DNA from: Tridacna crocea
Lineage: Eukaryota; Mollusca; Bivalvia; Cardiida; Cardiidae
NCBI GenBank assembly: GCA_943736015.1
Contig: OX031057.1
Location: forward strand, 54,575,001 to 54,639,000
Direction of reading: 5' to 3'
DNA length: 64,000 bases
Shown here: piece after piece, positions 31,739 to 43,591 of the stretch
Position numbering within the stretch: the first letter of the stretch is position 1
Layout of the letters: each line of letters begins with the position of its first letter
Made by a program: the position numbers and the translations under genes
The notes under the pieces: model-generated
What the model was told of the DNA's origin: nothing
Database searches by the model: none
What the model saw: only the letters and a program-made list of their open reading frames with translations

Positions 31739-32754
31739 AAATCCAAATTGTCGTCTGCAAATGCAATCATGCAGTTTGGGTGAGTAACCTGTTTTCGACG
31801 GTCACCTATTTCCGACATGTTTTCGTCTGCTAGATTCTAGCGAGTTAAGGTTGCAAATGTAGAAGAAATTTAAACAACGAATAGATCTAATGATAAAATC
31901 TAAATTACATTAGTCTACATACCAAACTAGATCTAGATCTGACTGATTCTTACGATTTCCCTCAGTTCAAGCAATCAGTTTCACAAAGCTTCTGAAACTG
32001 AAAGCCTTCATTGGCTTCAACAAGGAGCACTGCATGTGTGTCTGCTTTAATTTTAAACATCAAATGCGATAAAATCCTATTTCAATCCTTATATTCATAA
32101 ATCCATAAGTGATTTCGTTCATTTTAATACTACACATATCAGAAATATCACGAGTGACTTGCAGTTGTAATTAGGTTGAACTAAAATTCTATAGAGTGTG
32201 GGTACGCTTAGACTCGGTATAGACTCTAAAGAGATTGGGTACGCTATGACAAAATGGAAACGCTGGCATATGTAGAAATATGTATCATATAGAAGATCTG
32301 CAAATCAAAATTAAAATTCAAACATCGTCCTAGATAGCTGCAAATTAAGAAGAAAATGGCAATATCCATGTTATTAGAATTAAACTACTTTATGCCAAGT
32401 TTTATATTCTTGCGCTAAAGCCCGGGACCTTTCGGAAGTAGATTAATTTATCAATTTCATTGACAGCCGACTTCTTCTGAAAAGGGCTGTTATTAAACTT
32501 GAAATTACGTTTTTCAGCCCGTCTGGCATTATTTTTGCGATAAAAGAGCATATAATCATTGCTTTGTCTGTTTGTATGTGGTTAGGACAGAGAACGTAGT
32601 AATGATGTACTCCAACGTGTTAAGGTATCTAGAAAGCAGTATGAACTCTAAGCGTTTAGGTACATAAACAATATAAGCACGTTTAAAGTTAAAAAATGCA
32701 TGTTTCCCTTTTGACAGCGACAACATGAATCGGCTAAAGCTTAATTGATAGTGT
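31739..32754. other. No recognised feature
   Basis: AT-rich, no supported exon, RNA gene or repeat boundary. A frame on the minus strand at 32556-32807 has no family resemblance. Confidence 0.5.
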
Positions 32755-32830
32755 CCATGGTTGAGAGATAGAGAGTCTGCCACATAACCAAAGGGACTCG
32801 AGTTCAAGACACAGGAGCGGGTTTTTAGGC
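32755..32830 (+). repeat. Possible tRNA-derived SINE head
   Basis: AGAGAGTCTGCCACATAACC followed by B-box-like CGAGTTCAAGACAC. Weak similarity only. Confidence 0.3.
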
Positions 32831-33897
32831 CAGGGAATCCCTCTCAAGGGATTCCTTTGCCTATAGGGATCGTAAGCTGCCTCTTCAGACAAAAATGTTG
32901 GACGGTGTGTCCATTCTATATCGCTGAGTCCGCCAAAGCAACTAGTTTCCTAAGTATATACAGAGATTGCTTATCACACGGTGTGAATGCTTTCCTTTCC
33001 TAAAAGTTTTCATCTGCAAAATGCCATGGAATTGCAAGGGTATTACGACCCTTTAATAACTGATGAGTGTGCGTTTTTTATCCCGTTTTTGTCATTAACA
33101 CTGACCTAATAAAGACGTAACCTAATAACTTAGCTTTATCCGGCAGTTGTGTATTCCTACGCGCTATATACGGTTAATATCTATAACGCTCTCTCTTGCA
33201 CTCCGGGTCATTCACATTCATGTATGGTGAAAGTAACGAACGACAACTCTGCTCGGAGTTTGTCTACAACGTTGTGTTGACAGTTGAACATAATTACATG
33301 TATGTGTCACAAAACGCGTCTCCGGTAAAATGCGATTGTAAGTAAAGCAAACTACAAATAGAATATTAGCCCGTGTTATGTTTATCACTTTTTCTTATGT
33401 TTATCACTTTTTCTTATGTATTTCGACTAAATCTAGGGTACTTCAGCGGAATGCTGGAGAAATCGGCCCCTGGAGAAATCGTCCCCAAACTGCTTGGCCC
33501 GTGTTATGTTTATCACTCCGGAGAAATCGTCCCCTGGAGACGATTTCTGTGGTGAAATCGTCCCCAAATAAAATTTTTAGAAAAATCGACCCCAACATCA
33601 AATTTCATCCATATCGTTAATCAAGTTGTCTATAAAAATATTTTTGAAAGTTCGCTGTCTTTATTATGTACATTATGTGTATTAGTTACCTTTATCCAAG
33701 AGTTATTTGGTAGTTTTGTCATTGTTTATACTGCCTATTTCACACTGATAGGATCACACCTTTTACACCTGTCACAAATAGATTATATACACTTGTGCGA
33801 TTCTTAAAAATGTCTTTGATTGACCTTGATTTGAAACCAAATAAATGCTTATAATTTTTTTCTGTAGTCGTACGCTTGTCATTTAATGTATTTTTTT
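32831..33897. other. Sequence with small local repeats
   Basis: GTGTTATGTTTATCACT occurs three times near 33375-33515 and GAAATCGTCCCC four times near 33474-33567. A (TC)n tract lies at 33901-33917. No gene recognised. Confidence 0.5.
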
Positions 33898-34009
33898 TTA
33901 TCTCTCTCTCTCTCTCTACTAGTGTCATATGACATACCTGTGACCAATACCATTTAGCAGGGGCATCAGTGTCTCTGACACACATGTATATTCCTAGTGT
34001 TCACTAGGG

Positions 34010-34350
34010 CTTGTGTGCATCCGAATATTTCCGGTCCATAACTTCTACAGTTGTGGATGGATTTCAAAATAATTTGGCACAATTGACCTCCATCACAAAT
34101 AGATGTGCCATTTGAAACATCTGTTCAAGTAGGTTCAAGATCAAGGCCACACTGAAGGACAATTTTTTCGTCCGAACCATAACTCATACATTTTTGGGTA
34201 GATTCCGATATAAATTATCACAATGCATTGTTCTCCATCATGAGTAGAAGTTCCCTTTGAAACATTTATTCGGGTCCAGGGTCTAGGTCAAGCTTGAGAG
34301 TCAAGTGTTCGCGGGCTTTACACAAGTTGTCCTTGGACAACGATTATGAA
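34010..34350 (+). repeat. Diverged two-unit repeat
   Basis: Two related units with CCATAACT, GATGGATTTC/TAGATTCCGATATAAA and CTCCATCA, GAAACAT. Ends ACAAGTTGTCCTTGGACAACG, itself a small palindrome. Confidence 0.45.
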
Positions 34351-34449
34351 TTAGGATTAACGTCTTTTTATATTATGTAGATATAAGTATCGAAGCTCAA
34401 GTCACTGTGACTTGTCCGTAAAATAGGCAAGTAAAATAGGAAAACCGAG

Positions 34450-34667
34450 CTTAATCGTTTTTCCAAAACAATCCAACCTTTTCACAGTATTTTATTGAGA
34501 AAATATTTTTGCTAAAAGAGAATTTGCTTGTAACAAGCAATTCCTCCCAATTTCCCCAAAATCTTACTTTTCAATATACACGAAGAACTACCTTGGATTT
34601 TCATCTACAACTTCCTTCAAATATGACCAGTTCAAAATTTCGTCGACTTGTGGAAGGTAGAGACAAC
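34450..34667 (+). repeat. Degraded hairpin MITE, CGTAACG-type
   Basis: Apex TTGCTTGTAACAAGCAA, again with paired changes on both strands. Outer arms highly diverged. Confidence 0.6.
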
Positions 34668-35328
34668 ATGACCAACTGCCATATCACTGCAATCTTTATT
34701 ATTCATTTCATTTTATATTGATATTTATCTTGCATGTATTTTCATTGAAATCAATAAAAATAAATACGTTCTTGCGTCATAAATGTAAAAAATAACGTCA
34801 TTCAGGACTACAAGACATCGCATGTCTCAGAAAATTTAGATAACCAAAGTTGGTATTGCACCGATTGAATAGTTCAATTTTGACTTGGGATTGTTTACAA
34901 GCACGACAAATTACTAAGTATTCTAAGCCATTATCAAGCACCCCATAACTGTGAGCACATGTCTAGCTCTGGCTTAACTAGTTTTTGGCTGGTGCTTTCT
35001 AGTATCAGTTCAAAATTTCCTGTTAAAACCAAGAATTCCAGGGGCTCAGTGGAATCCGCTTGTATCCCTGTCCGTCTACCTGTTTGTATTAATTAAAATT
35101 GACCTCTTATGTTGTTTCGTATCCTCAATTTCCTGGCCTTCAGTACTATCAGTACTTTGATTTTAAGTTTGGGATCTTTCATTGACCAACATATCCGGCT
35201 CGAGTACTGGTGCAGTTCCCAGGAAGCAGAATCAAGAGAGATTTGGATCATTTGTCAAAACTTGTTTTTCAATCGCTGTTAAATATATATGTTTAGTTGT
35301 TTTTGACCGAAATATGTTTAACAGGCGC

Positions 35329-35556
35329 TTTAACCCATTACCACACAATACCTACTTCTGACGACCCTGATAAAGAAGCCATTGGAAAACATTGTGGGAA
35401 AAGGAGAAAATGCTGGTAACTAGCAATTTCTCTCTTTCCCACAATGTTTTCTACCCTTCATAAAGCAAATTTCAAATTTTCAGTCACTTTTATTTTGTTG
35501 TCAACAAATGTTTTCGATTTCGGCACAACTAAAATTTTGTCGTTTTGTACTGAGTG
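35329..35556 (+). repeat. Hairpin MITE copy
   Basis: TTAACCCATTACCACACAA start, good stem with apex GCTGGTAACTAGC, 3' terminal repeat decayed. Confidence 0.85.
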
Positions 35557-35649
35557 AAAATCTGATCTTGCGTTCATTTACTTAGCCATCCGTCAAATAC
35601 ACGTACAATTAATCAATTTTTAAGCACCATTTAAAGCATGGCCATCTAA

Positions 35650-38600
35650 ATAGATTAGGTACATAGATAACAGGAATGAGGACTCAAAAGAGATAGGGTT
35701 CCTAAATTTGATAAGGACTCCGTCTTAGATAGATGAGGGACAACATAGATGACTATAAGGAGAGTAGGCACATAGACAAACGTGGTGAATAAACTTAGGA
35801 TATAAGTTACATGGCAACCATGATGAAGACTTTAAAGAGATTAGGCACATAACAACAATGATAAATACTCAGAAGAGATTAGGTACAGGGACAACAGAAA
35901 TGAGAACTCTAAAGAGATTAGGTACATACACAACAGTGACTAATACTCTAAAGAGATCAAGTGCCTACACAACTGTGATGAAGACTGTAAAGAGATTGGG
36001 TACATACACAGCAGAAATGATGACTCTAAAGAGATTCGGTGCGTACACAACATTGGCAAAGACTCTAACGAGATTGGGTAAATAACAACAATGATGACGA
36101 CTCACAAAAAATTAGGTGCACCCAAATGGAAATGAATACTCTAAAGGGATTAGGTACATAGGACTACAAGACAGAAATGAAGACTCTAAAGAGATAAGAT
36201 ACATACACAACAGAAATGAAAAATCTAAAGAGTTAAGGTACAAACACAACAGATATGAAGACTCTAAGGAGTTTAGGTACATACACAACAGAAACGAAGA
36301 CTCGAAAGGGATAAAGTACAGGGACAACAGAAATGATGACTCTAAAGAGATAAGGTATATACACAACAGATATGACGACCCTAAAGAGTTAAGGTACAAA
36401 CAAAACAGAAATGAAGACTGTAAAGAGTTTATGTACATACACATCAGAAATGATGACTTAAAAGAAAATCGGTGCGTACACAACAGTGATAAAGACTAAT
36501 GAGATTAGAATCATGACAACAATGATGAAATCTCTGAAGGGATTAGGTACATCAAGACAGGAATGAAGACTCTAAAGCGATTAGGTACATACAAAACGGA
36601 AATGAAGGCTCTAAAGAGTTTAGGTACATACAAAACAGAAATAAAGACCCTAAGTAGATTACGTACATACACATCAACAATGATGACTAAAGAGTTAAGG
36701 TACATACAAAATAAAACAAACAAAAAAAGACCCGAAAGAGATTAGGTACAAACACATAAACAATGATGACAACTCTAAAGGGATTAGGTACATCAAAACA
36801 GAAACGCAGACTCTAAAGATATTAGGTACATGCAAAACAGAAATAAAGAGTCTTAAGAGTTTAGGTACATACAAAGCAGAAATAAAGACCCTAAAGAGAT
36901 TAGGTACATAGACAACAGAAATGAGAACTCTAAGGAGATTAGGTACATGGACAACAAAAATGAGAACTCTAAGGAGATTAGGTACAGGGACAACAGAAAT
37001 GAGAACTCCAAACAAGTTAGGTACATACACAAAATGGACTAATACTCTAAAGAGATTAGGTGCCTACACAACTGTGATGAATACTCTAGAGAGGTTAGGT
37101 ACATACAAAACAGAAATGCAGACTCTAAGGAGATAAGGTACAAACAGAACAGATATGAAGACTCTAAAGAGTTAAGGTACAAACAGAACAGATATGAAGA
37201 CTCTAAAGAGTTTAGGTACATACACAACAGATATGAAGACCCTAAAGAGTTAAGGTACATACAAAACAAAAATGAACACTCCAAAGAGTTTATGTACATA
37301 CAAAACAAAAGTGAAGACTGAAAAGAGTTTATGTACATACACATCAGATATGATGACTGAAAAGTAATGCGGTGGGTACACAACAGTGATAAAGACTCTA
37401 ATGAGATGAGGTTTATAATAACAATGATGAAAACTCTTAAGAGATTAGGTACATGAAGACAAAAATTAAGACTCTAAAGCGATTAGGTACATACAAAACA
37501 GAAATAAAGTCTCTAAAGAGTTAAGGTACATACAAAACAGAAAAAAAGACCCTAAAGAGATTAGGTACATGGACATCAACAATGATGACAAATCTAAAGG
37601 GATTAGGTACATCAAAACAGAAACGCAGACTCTAAAAAGATTACGTACATGCAAAACAGAAATAAAGAGTCTAAAGAGTTTAGGTACCTACAAAACAGAA
37701 ATAAAGACCCTAAAGAGATTAGGTACATAGACAACAGAAATGAGAACTCTAAGGAGATTAGGTATAGGGACACAAGAAATGAAAACTCCAAAGAAGTTAT
37801 GTACATACACAACAGTGACTAATACTCTAAGGAGATTAGGTGCCTACACAACTGTGATGAATACTCTAGAGAGATCAGGTACCTACAAAACAGAAATGAA
37901 GACCCTAAGGAGATAAGGTACATACAAAAACGGAAATGAAGACTCTAAAGAGATAAAGTACATACAAAACAGAAGTGAAGGCTCTAAAGAGATAAGGTAC
38001 ATACACAACAGAAATGAAGACTCTAAAGAGTTAGGTACAAACACAACAGATATGAAGACCCTAAAAAGTTTCATATCTGTTGTGTATGTACCTTATCTCT
38101 TTAGAATCACCATTTCTGTTGTCCCTGTACCTTATCTCTTTAGAGTCTTCATTTCCCTTTTAGTGTACCTAATTTTTTGTGAGTCATCGTCATTATTGTT
38201 ATGAACCTAATCTTGTTCAAGTCTTCATCAATGTTGTGTATGAACCCCCGCGCCCCCAGATCCGCCAGTGGCACCGAATCTCTTTAGAGTCACCATTTCT
38301 GTTGTGTATGTACCTAATCTCTATAGTGTCTTCATCAGTTGTGTAGGCACCTAATCTCTTTAGAGTATTAGTCACTGCTGTGCACGTACCTAATCTCTTT
38401 AGAAATCTCATTTCTGTTGTCCCTGTACTTAATCTCTTTTGAATATTTATCATTGTTGTTATGTACCTAATATTTTTAGAGTTCATCACGGTTGCCATGT
38501 ATATCCTAAAAGTATTCATCACGTTTATCTATGAACCTATATAATCTCTTTAGGTCTTTTTTTCTGTTTTGTATGTACCTAAACTCTTTAAAGTCTTTAT

Positions 38601-40795
38601 TTCTGTTTTGTATGTACCTAATATCTTTAGAGTCTTCATTTCTGTTTTGGTGTACCTAATTCCTTTAGAGTTGTCATCATTGATGTTATGAACCTCATCT
38701 CACTAGAGTCTTCATCATTATTGTGTACGCACCGAATTTCTTTTAAGTCATCATTTCTGATGTGTACATGTATGTACATAAACTCTTTAGAGTCTTCATT
38801 TCAGTTTTGCATGTATCTTAACTCTTTAGGGTCTTCATATCTGTTGCGTATGTACCTTATCTCTTTCGAGTCATCATTTCTGTTGTCCCTGTACCTTATC
38901 TCTTTAGAGTCTTCATTTCTGTTTTGTACATACCTTATCTCTTTAGAGTCTTCATTTCCTTTTTTGTGTACCTAATTTTTTGTTAGTCATCGTCATTGTT
39001 GTTATGAACCCAATCTTGTTAAAGTCTTTATCAATGTTGTGTATGAACCCCCGACCCCGCCCCCAGAACCGCCAGTGGCACCGAATCTCTTTAGAGTTAT
39101 CATTTCTGTTGTGTATGTACCTAATCTCCTTAGAGTCTTCATCACAACAGAAATGAAGACTCTAAAGAGATAAGGTACATGCACATAAGAAAGTATGACT
39201 CTAAAGAGTTCGTTGCATACCCAACAGTGATAAGACTCTAAAGAGATTAGGTACATACACATCGGAAATGATGAGTCTTAAGTTATTCCATGCGCACACA
39301 ACAGTGTTAAAAGACTCTAAAGAGATTAGGTTTATAACAACAATGATTACAACTCTAAAGAGTTTAGGTACATACAAAACAGAAATGGAGACTCTATAGA
39401 GTTTAGGTACATACAAAACAGAAACGACTCTAAAGAGATTAGGTACAAAGATAATCGTGATGACGACTAAGAAGAGATTAGGTACATACAAAATAGAAAG
39501 GAATACTCTAGAGAGATTAAGTACATACAAAACAGAAATTAAGACTCTAAAGAATTTAGGTACATACAAGGTTTATAAGAATAATGGTGACAACGCTTAA
39601 AAGATTAGGTACATCAAAACAGAAATGAACACTTTCAAGAGATTTGATACAAACAAATCAGAAATGAAGACTTTAAAGAGATCAGGTACATACAAATCAG
39701 AAATGACTCTAAGGAGATTAGGTACGAAGATAACCGTGATGAAGACTCTGAATAGGTTATGCACATACAAAACAGAAATGAACACTCTAAAAAGATTAGG
39801 TACATACAAAACAGAAATGAAGACTCTAAAGAGTTAAGGTACATTCAAAACAGAAATGATGATTCTAAAGAGATTAGGTACATACAAAACGCTAAAAAGA
39901 TTAGGTACATTTAAACAGAAATGAAGACTCCAAAGAGTTAAGGTACATACAAAACAGAAATGACTCTAAAGCGATTAGGTACATAGATAACCATGATGAA
40001 GGATCTGAAGAGATTAGGTACTGAGACAACAGAAATGAAAACTCTGGAGAGATTAGGTAAATTCACAACATTTACTCAAATGAATTGAGGTGCATCAAAT
40101 CAGATTAGGCACATCAAAACAGAAATGCAGACTCGAAAAAGACTCGGTACATACACATCGGAAATGATAATTCTAAAGAGATTCGTTGCATACACAACAG
40201 TTATAAAGACTCTAGAGAGATTAGATACATCAAAACAGAAATGAAGATTCTAAAGCGATTAGGTACATACAAAACAGAAATGAAGATTCTAAAGAGTTTA
40301 TGTACATATAAAACAGAAATGAGTCTAAAGGGATTAGGTACATACACATCGGAAATTAGAGTTTGAAACAACGATGATGACAACGCTAGAGAGATTAGGT
40401 ACATCAAAACACAAATGAACACTCAAAAGATATTAGGCACATACAAAACAAAAATGAAGACTCTAAAGAGTTTAGGTACATACAAAACAGAAATACCTCT
40501 AAAGAGAATAGGTACATACACAACGGAAAGGTTGACTCTTAAGAGATTCTTTGCGTACACAGCAGTGTTAAAGATTCTAAAGAGATTAGGTTCATAACAA
40601 CAATGATGACAGCGCTAAAGAGATAAGTACATCAAAACAGAAATGAACACTCTAAAGAGATCAGGTACATACAAAACAGAAATGAAGACTCTAAAGACTT
40701 TAGGTACATGCAAAACAGAAATTACTCTAAAGAGATTAGGTACATAGATAACCATAATGCCGACTCTGAAGAGATTAAGCACATAGGCAACAGTG
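35650..40795. repeat. 5.1-kb minisatellite, 39-bp unit, with inverted centre
   Basis: The unit has the form AGACTCTAAAGAGATTAGGT followed by ACATACACAACAGAAATGA, about 130 diverged copies. Because 39 is a multiple of three, open frames appear on both strands and are artefacts of the repeat. The block at about 38073-39145 is in reverse orientation. Higher-order repeats are visible: CAACAGTGATAAAGACT-containing variants about 0.9 kb apart and a GC-rich CCCCCAGA-CCGCCAGTGGCACC variant at 38250 and 39055, about 0.8 kb apart. Confidence 0.93.
38073..39145 (-). repeat. Inverted block within the minisatellite
   Basis: Orientation switches between CTAAAAAGTTT and CATATCTGTTGTGTATG at 38073, and back at about 39146 (GAGTCTTCATCACAACAGAA). 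The block contains two ~0.8-kb higher-order units. Confidence 0.88.
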
Positions 40796-40927
40796 TTTTC
40801 TAGTCTTTCTGATTCAAATTTGAATCAATTTATACACCTTTAATTTTGCGAAATTTTAAACTTGTATAAGGCTTGCCATTACTAATGTTTTTGTACTGTT
40901 TTTATGTCGTATTAATATGTCCCAATA

Positions 40928-41362
40928 TAGCTCTTTACCAAACAAGTCTGAGTTTTTTAGTTCTGATAACCAAGAGAAAGAAGCGGGAAAATCGCAAAAT
41001 CATTGCGGGAAAAGAAGACAGTGCTGGTAACCAACAGTTTCTCCTTTTCCATAATGTTTACTACACTTCAAAGACAATCCTGTCATTTGATATACATTTA
41101 TCATAATTTGTCATCTGCAAATGCTTTCAGTATAGATAAATATAAAATATGACCATCACAGGGACGTAGGAATCAATTCAAGATTGGGGGGAGGGGCTGC
41201 TAACTCGTAATTAATGGAAAATTTTGCGTCGATTGAAACTATCCGCGACAAAGGGTAATTTGAATTACCATGATTGTCAAAATCATTCGGGGGGAGGGGG
41301 GGGGGGGAGGCTTATACACCCCCCCCCCCCATCCCTACGGGCCTGCATCAGGTAACGAGTTA
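40928..41362 (+). repeat. Hairpin MITE interrupted by a second small element
   Basis: CTCTTTACCAAACAAGTC start and GGTAACGAGTTAA end flank an insertion at about 41155-41348. The host copy's hairpin apex is GCTGGTAACCAAC. Confidence 0.75.
41155..41348. mobile_element. ~190-bp G/C-run MITE
   Basis: Ends ACAGGGACGTAGGAATC and ATCCCTACGGGCCTG are imperfect inverted repeats, with G-runs (41290) and C-runs (41318) forming a mirror core. Sits inside a hairpin MITE copy. Confidence 0.6.
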
Positions 41363-41592
41363 ATTCTCTTCAAAACGAGAAAATTTAAGACATGTCGACA
41401 TCGAATGCATAAATTTGCAAATGACATTTGAAATGTTATTCAATTTTTTTTAAATTTGTCTTTCAAAAGGTAGAAAACATTGCGGGAAAAGAAAAAATGC
41501 TGGTTACCAGCATTTTATTCTTTTCCCCCACTGTTCTTAAAAAACCTTCTTTTTCGGGGTCGTTAAGAGTCGGTATGGTTTGTATAGAATTA
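41359..41592 (-). repeat. Hairpin MITE copy
   Basis: TTAATTCTCTTCAAAACG start, which overlaps the TTAA of the preceding copy. Stem GCGGGAAAAGAAAAAATGC to GCATTTTATTCTTTTCCCCC. Confidence 0.75.
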
Positions 41593-41785
41593 GAAAACTT
41601 GTTGGCAATGACTTTATACTACATATCCTTTTTCTGCCCATATAGATTCTAGTCATCAGTACGAACACATTTAATTAAAAGCATACATGTAGATCTATAA
41701 TGAGTTTGAGATCCAAAGACTTAAAAAACTTAGAAAATGACACTTGCTACATTTCGGATTTTTACTATTTTTGTAGACTTGTCTA

Positions 41786-42985
41786 TTAACTCTTTAGCAG
41801 ACAATTTCGAGTTTTCGCATTTAGCAAACCGAGGAAAAAGTCAGTTTGAAAACATTGTGGAAAAAAGAGAAAATGCAAGTAAACAGCATTGTCTCGTTTT
41901 CTCATTATGTTTTCTAGCCTATCATACAAATTCTGTCATTTTAACCTGAATTAAATTGTTGTCTGCGAATCTTTTTCACGGTGTAGGACCGGAAGTGTAC
42001 AGTGTTTGAGATTGTATGTCACTTGGGAGTCTGTACAGTGGTGAAATGTCACTTGGTCGTGAAAATTGCTAACACACGGTAAGTCAAGCTGGTGATTTTT
42101 CCTTTATTTTGATAGCTATTATAAAACCTTCATATCCAGTTGTTTGTTTGTTAATCATAGACCGTATCAAGAACACTCATGTGCTCTGAAAAGCTTTCCT
42201 GGAGATATGGGGATGCCTTGATCATGTAACCATACTAAAATACAGATGATTTTGCCTAAAAACAACGGGGTATTTTGTTTGATTAATCATCCTTAAAAGC
42301 TTTTTTGCTGAACGGAAAATGTATAGACAGTTTCTTTATTCACTTTTGTTTGAAAACATGTAAAGAATTAGTAACAAAATCGACTACAATCCTCCTAATC
42401 GTTCGTTTAAAATGGCATGTCAACATAGGGAATTTGTACTGTCACTTGATAAGCTATTGTACAGTCACTTGAGATCTACAATATTTTATACGAGTGACAG
42501 TACAAAATTCTGTCGGTAGACATGCTGGAATTTCGTCATTTTAATCGCTTTTAAGGTCACAACTTGGAACTTGTTGATGAAAAGAGAAAGCAGACACATC
42601 GGCAGACCTTTTAATCGTAGAAAGAAAGCCCTCGTGTGCGCTAAAACGAAAATTCTGCTATTTTTTGTAGTTGAAAATCATTTCAATTTTCTCACATCAA
42701 GATGATCAAGACATTGTTATTGCTATAAGGAGGTTGCATATTGCACGATCAGGTCCCTGGCATGTTTAATGTATATCAGAAGTACATGTGGATGGGAAGA
42801 ATTCAATCAAATATAAAAATAAATGAAAAAAATATTAACTTCACTTACCGTGGATACACAGTTTTCTAGAATCAAGTGACATTTCGCCACTGTACAGACT
42901 CCCAAGTGACATACAATATCAAATAATGCACAGCTCCGGTCCTACACTGTGCTTTTGATTGGGACAACTCGTGTGAGTTGAACTA
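41786..42985 (-). repeat. Hairpin MITE split by a Transib-like element
   Basis: Left part to 41975 holds the first arm and a diverged hairpin (GCAAGTAAACAGCATTGTC). The right part resumes at 42952 with CTTTTGATTGGGACAACTC. Confidence 0.7.
41976..42951. mobile_element. Non-autonomous element with CAC(A/G)GTG ends and 5-bp TSD
   Basis: Left end CACGGTGTAGGACCGG and, read inward from the right, CACAGTGTAGGACCGG. Subterminal inverted repeats continue for about 100 bp (GTATGTCACTTGGGAGTCTG and GTACAGTGG-GAAATGTCACTT). The flanking CTTTT (41971-41975, 42952-42956) is a 5-bp duplication within the interrupted MITE. Heptamer-like ends plus a 5-bp duplication recall Transib/ProtoRAG elements. No transposase is present. 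Assignment to that superfamily is inference. Confidence 0.6.
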
Positions 42986-43231
42986 AAATTCCAAAGCTTT
43001 TGAATCAGTTTCAAGCCACAAACATACGGCATATTCCGGCAAAATTTAAGCCGGAACTATTTTTACTCTATCTCGTTCTACTGCTGTGTACCTAATCGCT
43101 ATTGATTATTAGATTCACGTTGTAATTATTGATGACAGACCACAGATGACAGATTGGTCGGAAATCCATATGTTGCTAAAAATAGACCTTCATACAGAAG
43201 TTACGCTTTAGGTACCCGGGTACGAATTATG

Positions 43232-43370
43232 GACATTTCGTACCATAACCATTTCGTACCAGTCATTTCGCACCATAGGACTGGTCATTTCGTACCATGA
43301 AATTACCATTTCGTACCATTAGATTGGTCATTTCGTCTACCATGATATTACCATTTCGTACCATATGTGT
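43232..43370 (-). repeat. Left end of outer element: TTTCGTACCAT repeats
   Basis: At least six copies of CCATTTCGTACCAT-type words in one orientation. The inverted counterpart is at 63690-63812, with shared phrase CATTTCGTACCATAACCATT. These look like the terminal inverted repeats of one element into which the 20-kb nest was inserted. Confidence 0.65.
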
Positions 43371-43425
43371 GGTTATTTTTTAATCATGATTTCACCGAGA
43401 AAATCTATTTGAATGTAGAAAATAA

Positions 43426-43490
43426 TAGTCGAATGTAGATGTAAAAAAAAGTTTATTTGATTAATAATCCTCGAAATATAAGATAGAATT
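43426..43490 (+). repeat. 65-bp direct repeat, left copy, next to LTR
   Basis: Starts TAGTCGAATGTAGATG and ends GATAGAATT directly against the Gypsy LTR. The right copy (62828-62892) differs at one base and runs on into sequence with no LTR, like an unoccupied insertion site. Confidence 0.9.
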
Positions 43491-43591
43491 TGTTGTGTTT
43501 GAGTCTTGTAATGCATCTGCAAAGGTTCTCTATTGAGAATAACTGAAATAACACAAGCGTGCTTACTACAGAAACTTTAATACAAGAACTA

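Noticed and set aside
35650..40795. CRISPR-like array or protein repeats
   Set aside because: No constant repeat with unique spacers; the 39-bp unit drifts along its full length. Open frames on both strands arise from the unit being a multiple of three.
35650..40795. Telomere-type TTAGG repeat
   Set aside because: AGATTAGGTAC contains TTAGG once per 39 bp, not in tandem, and molluscan telomeres use TTAGGG.
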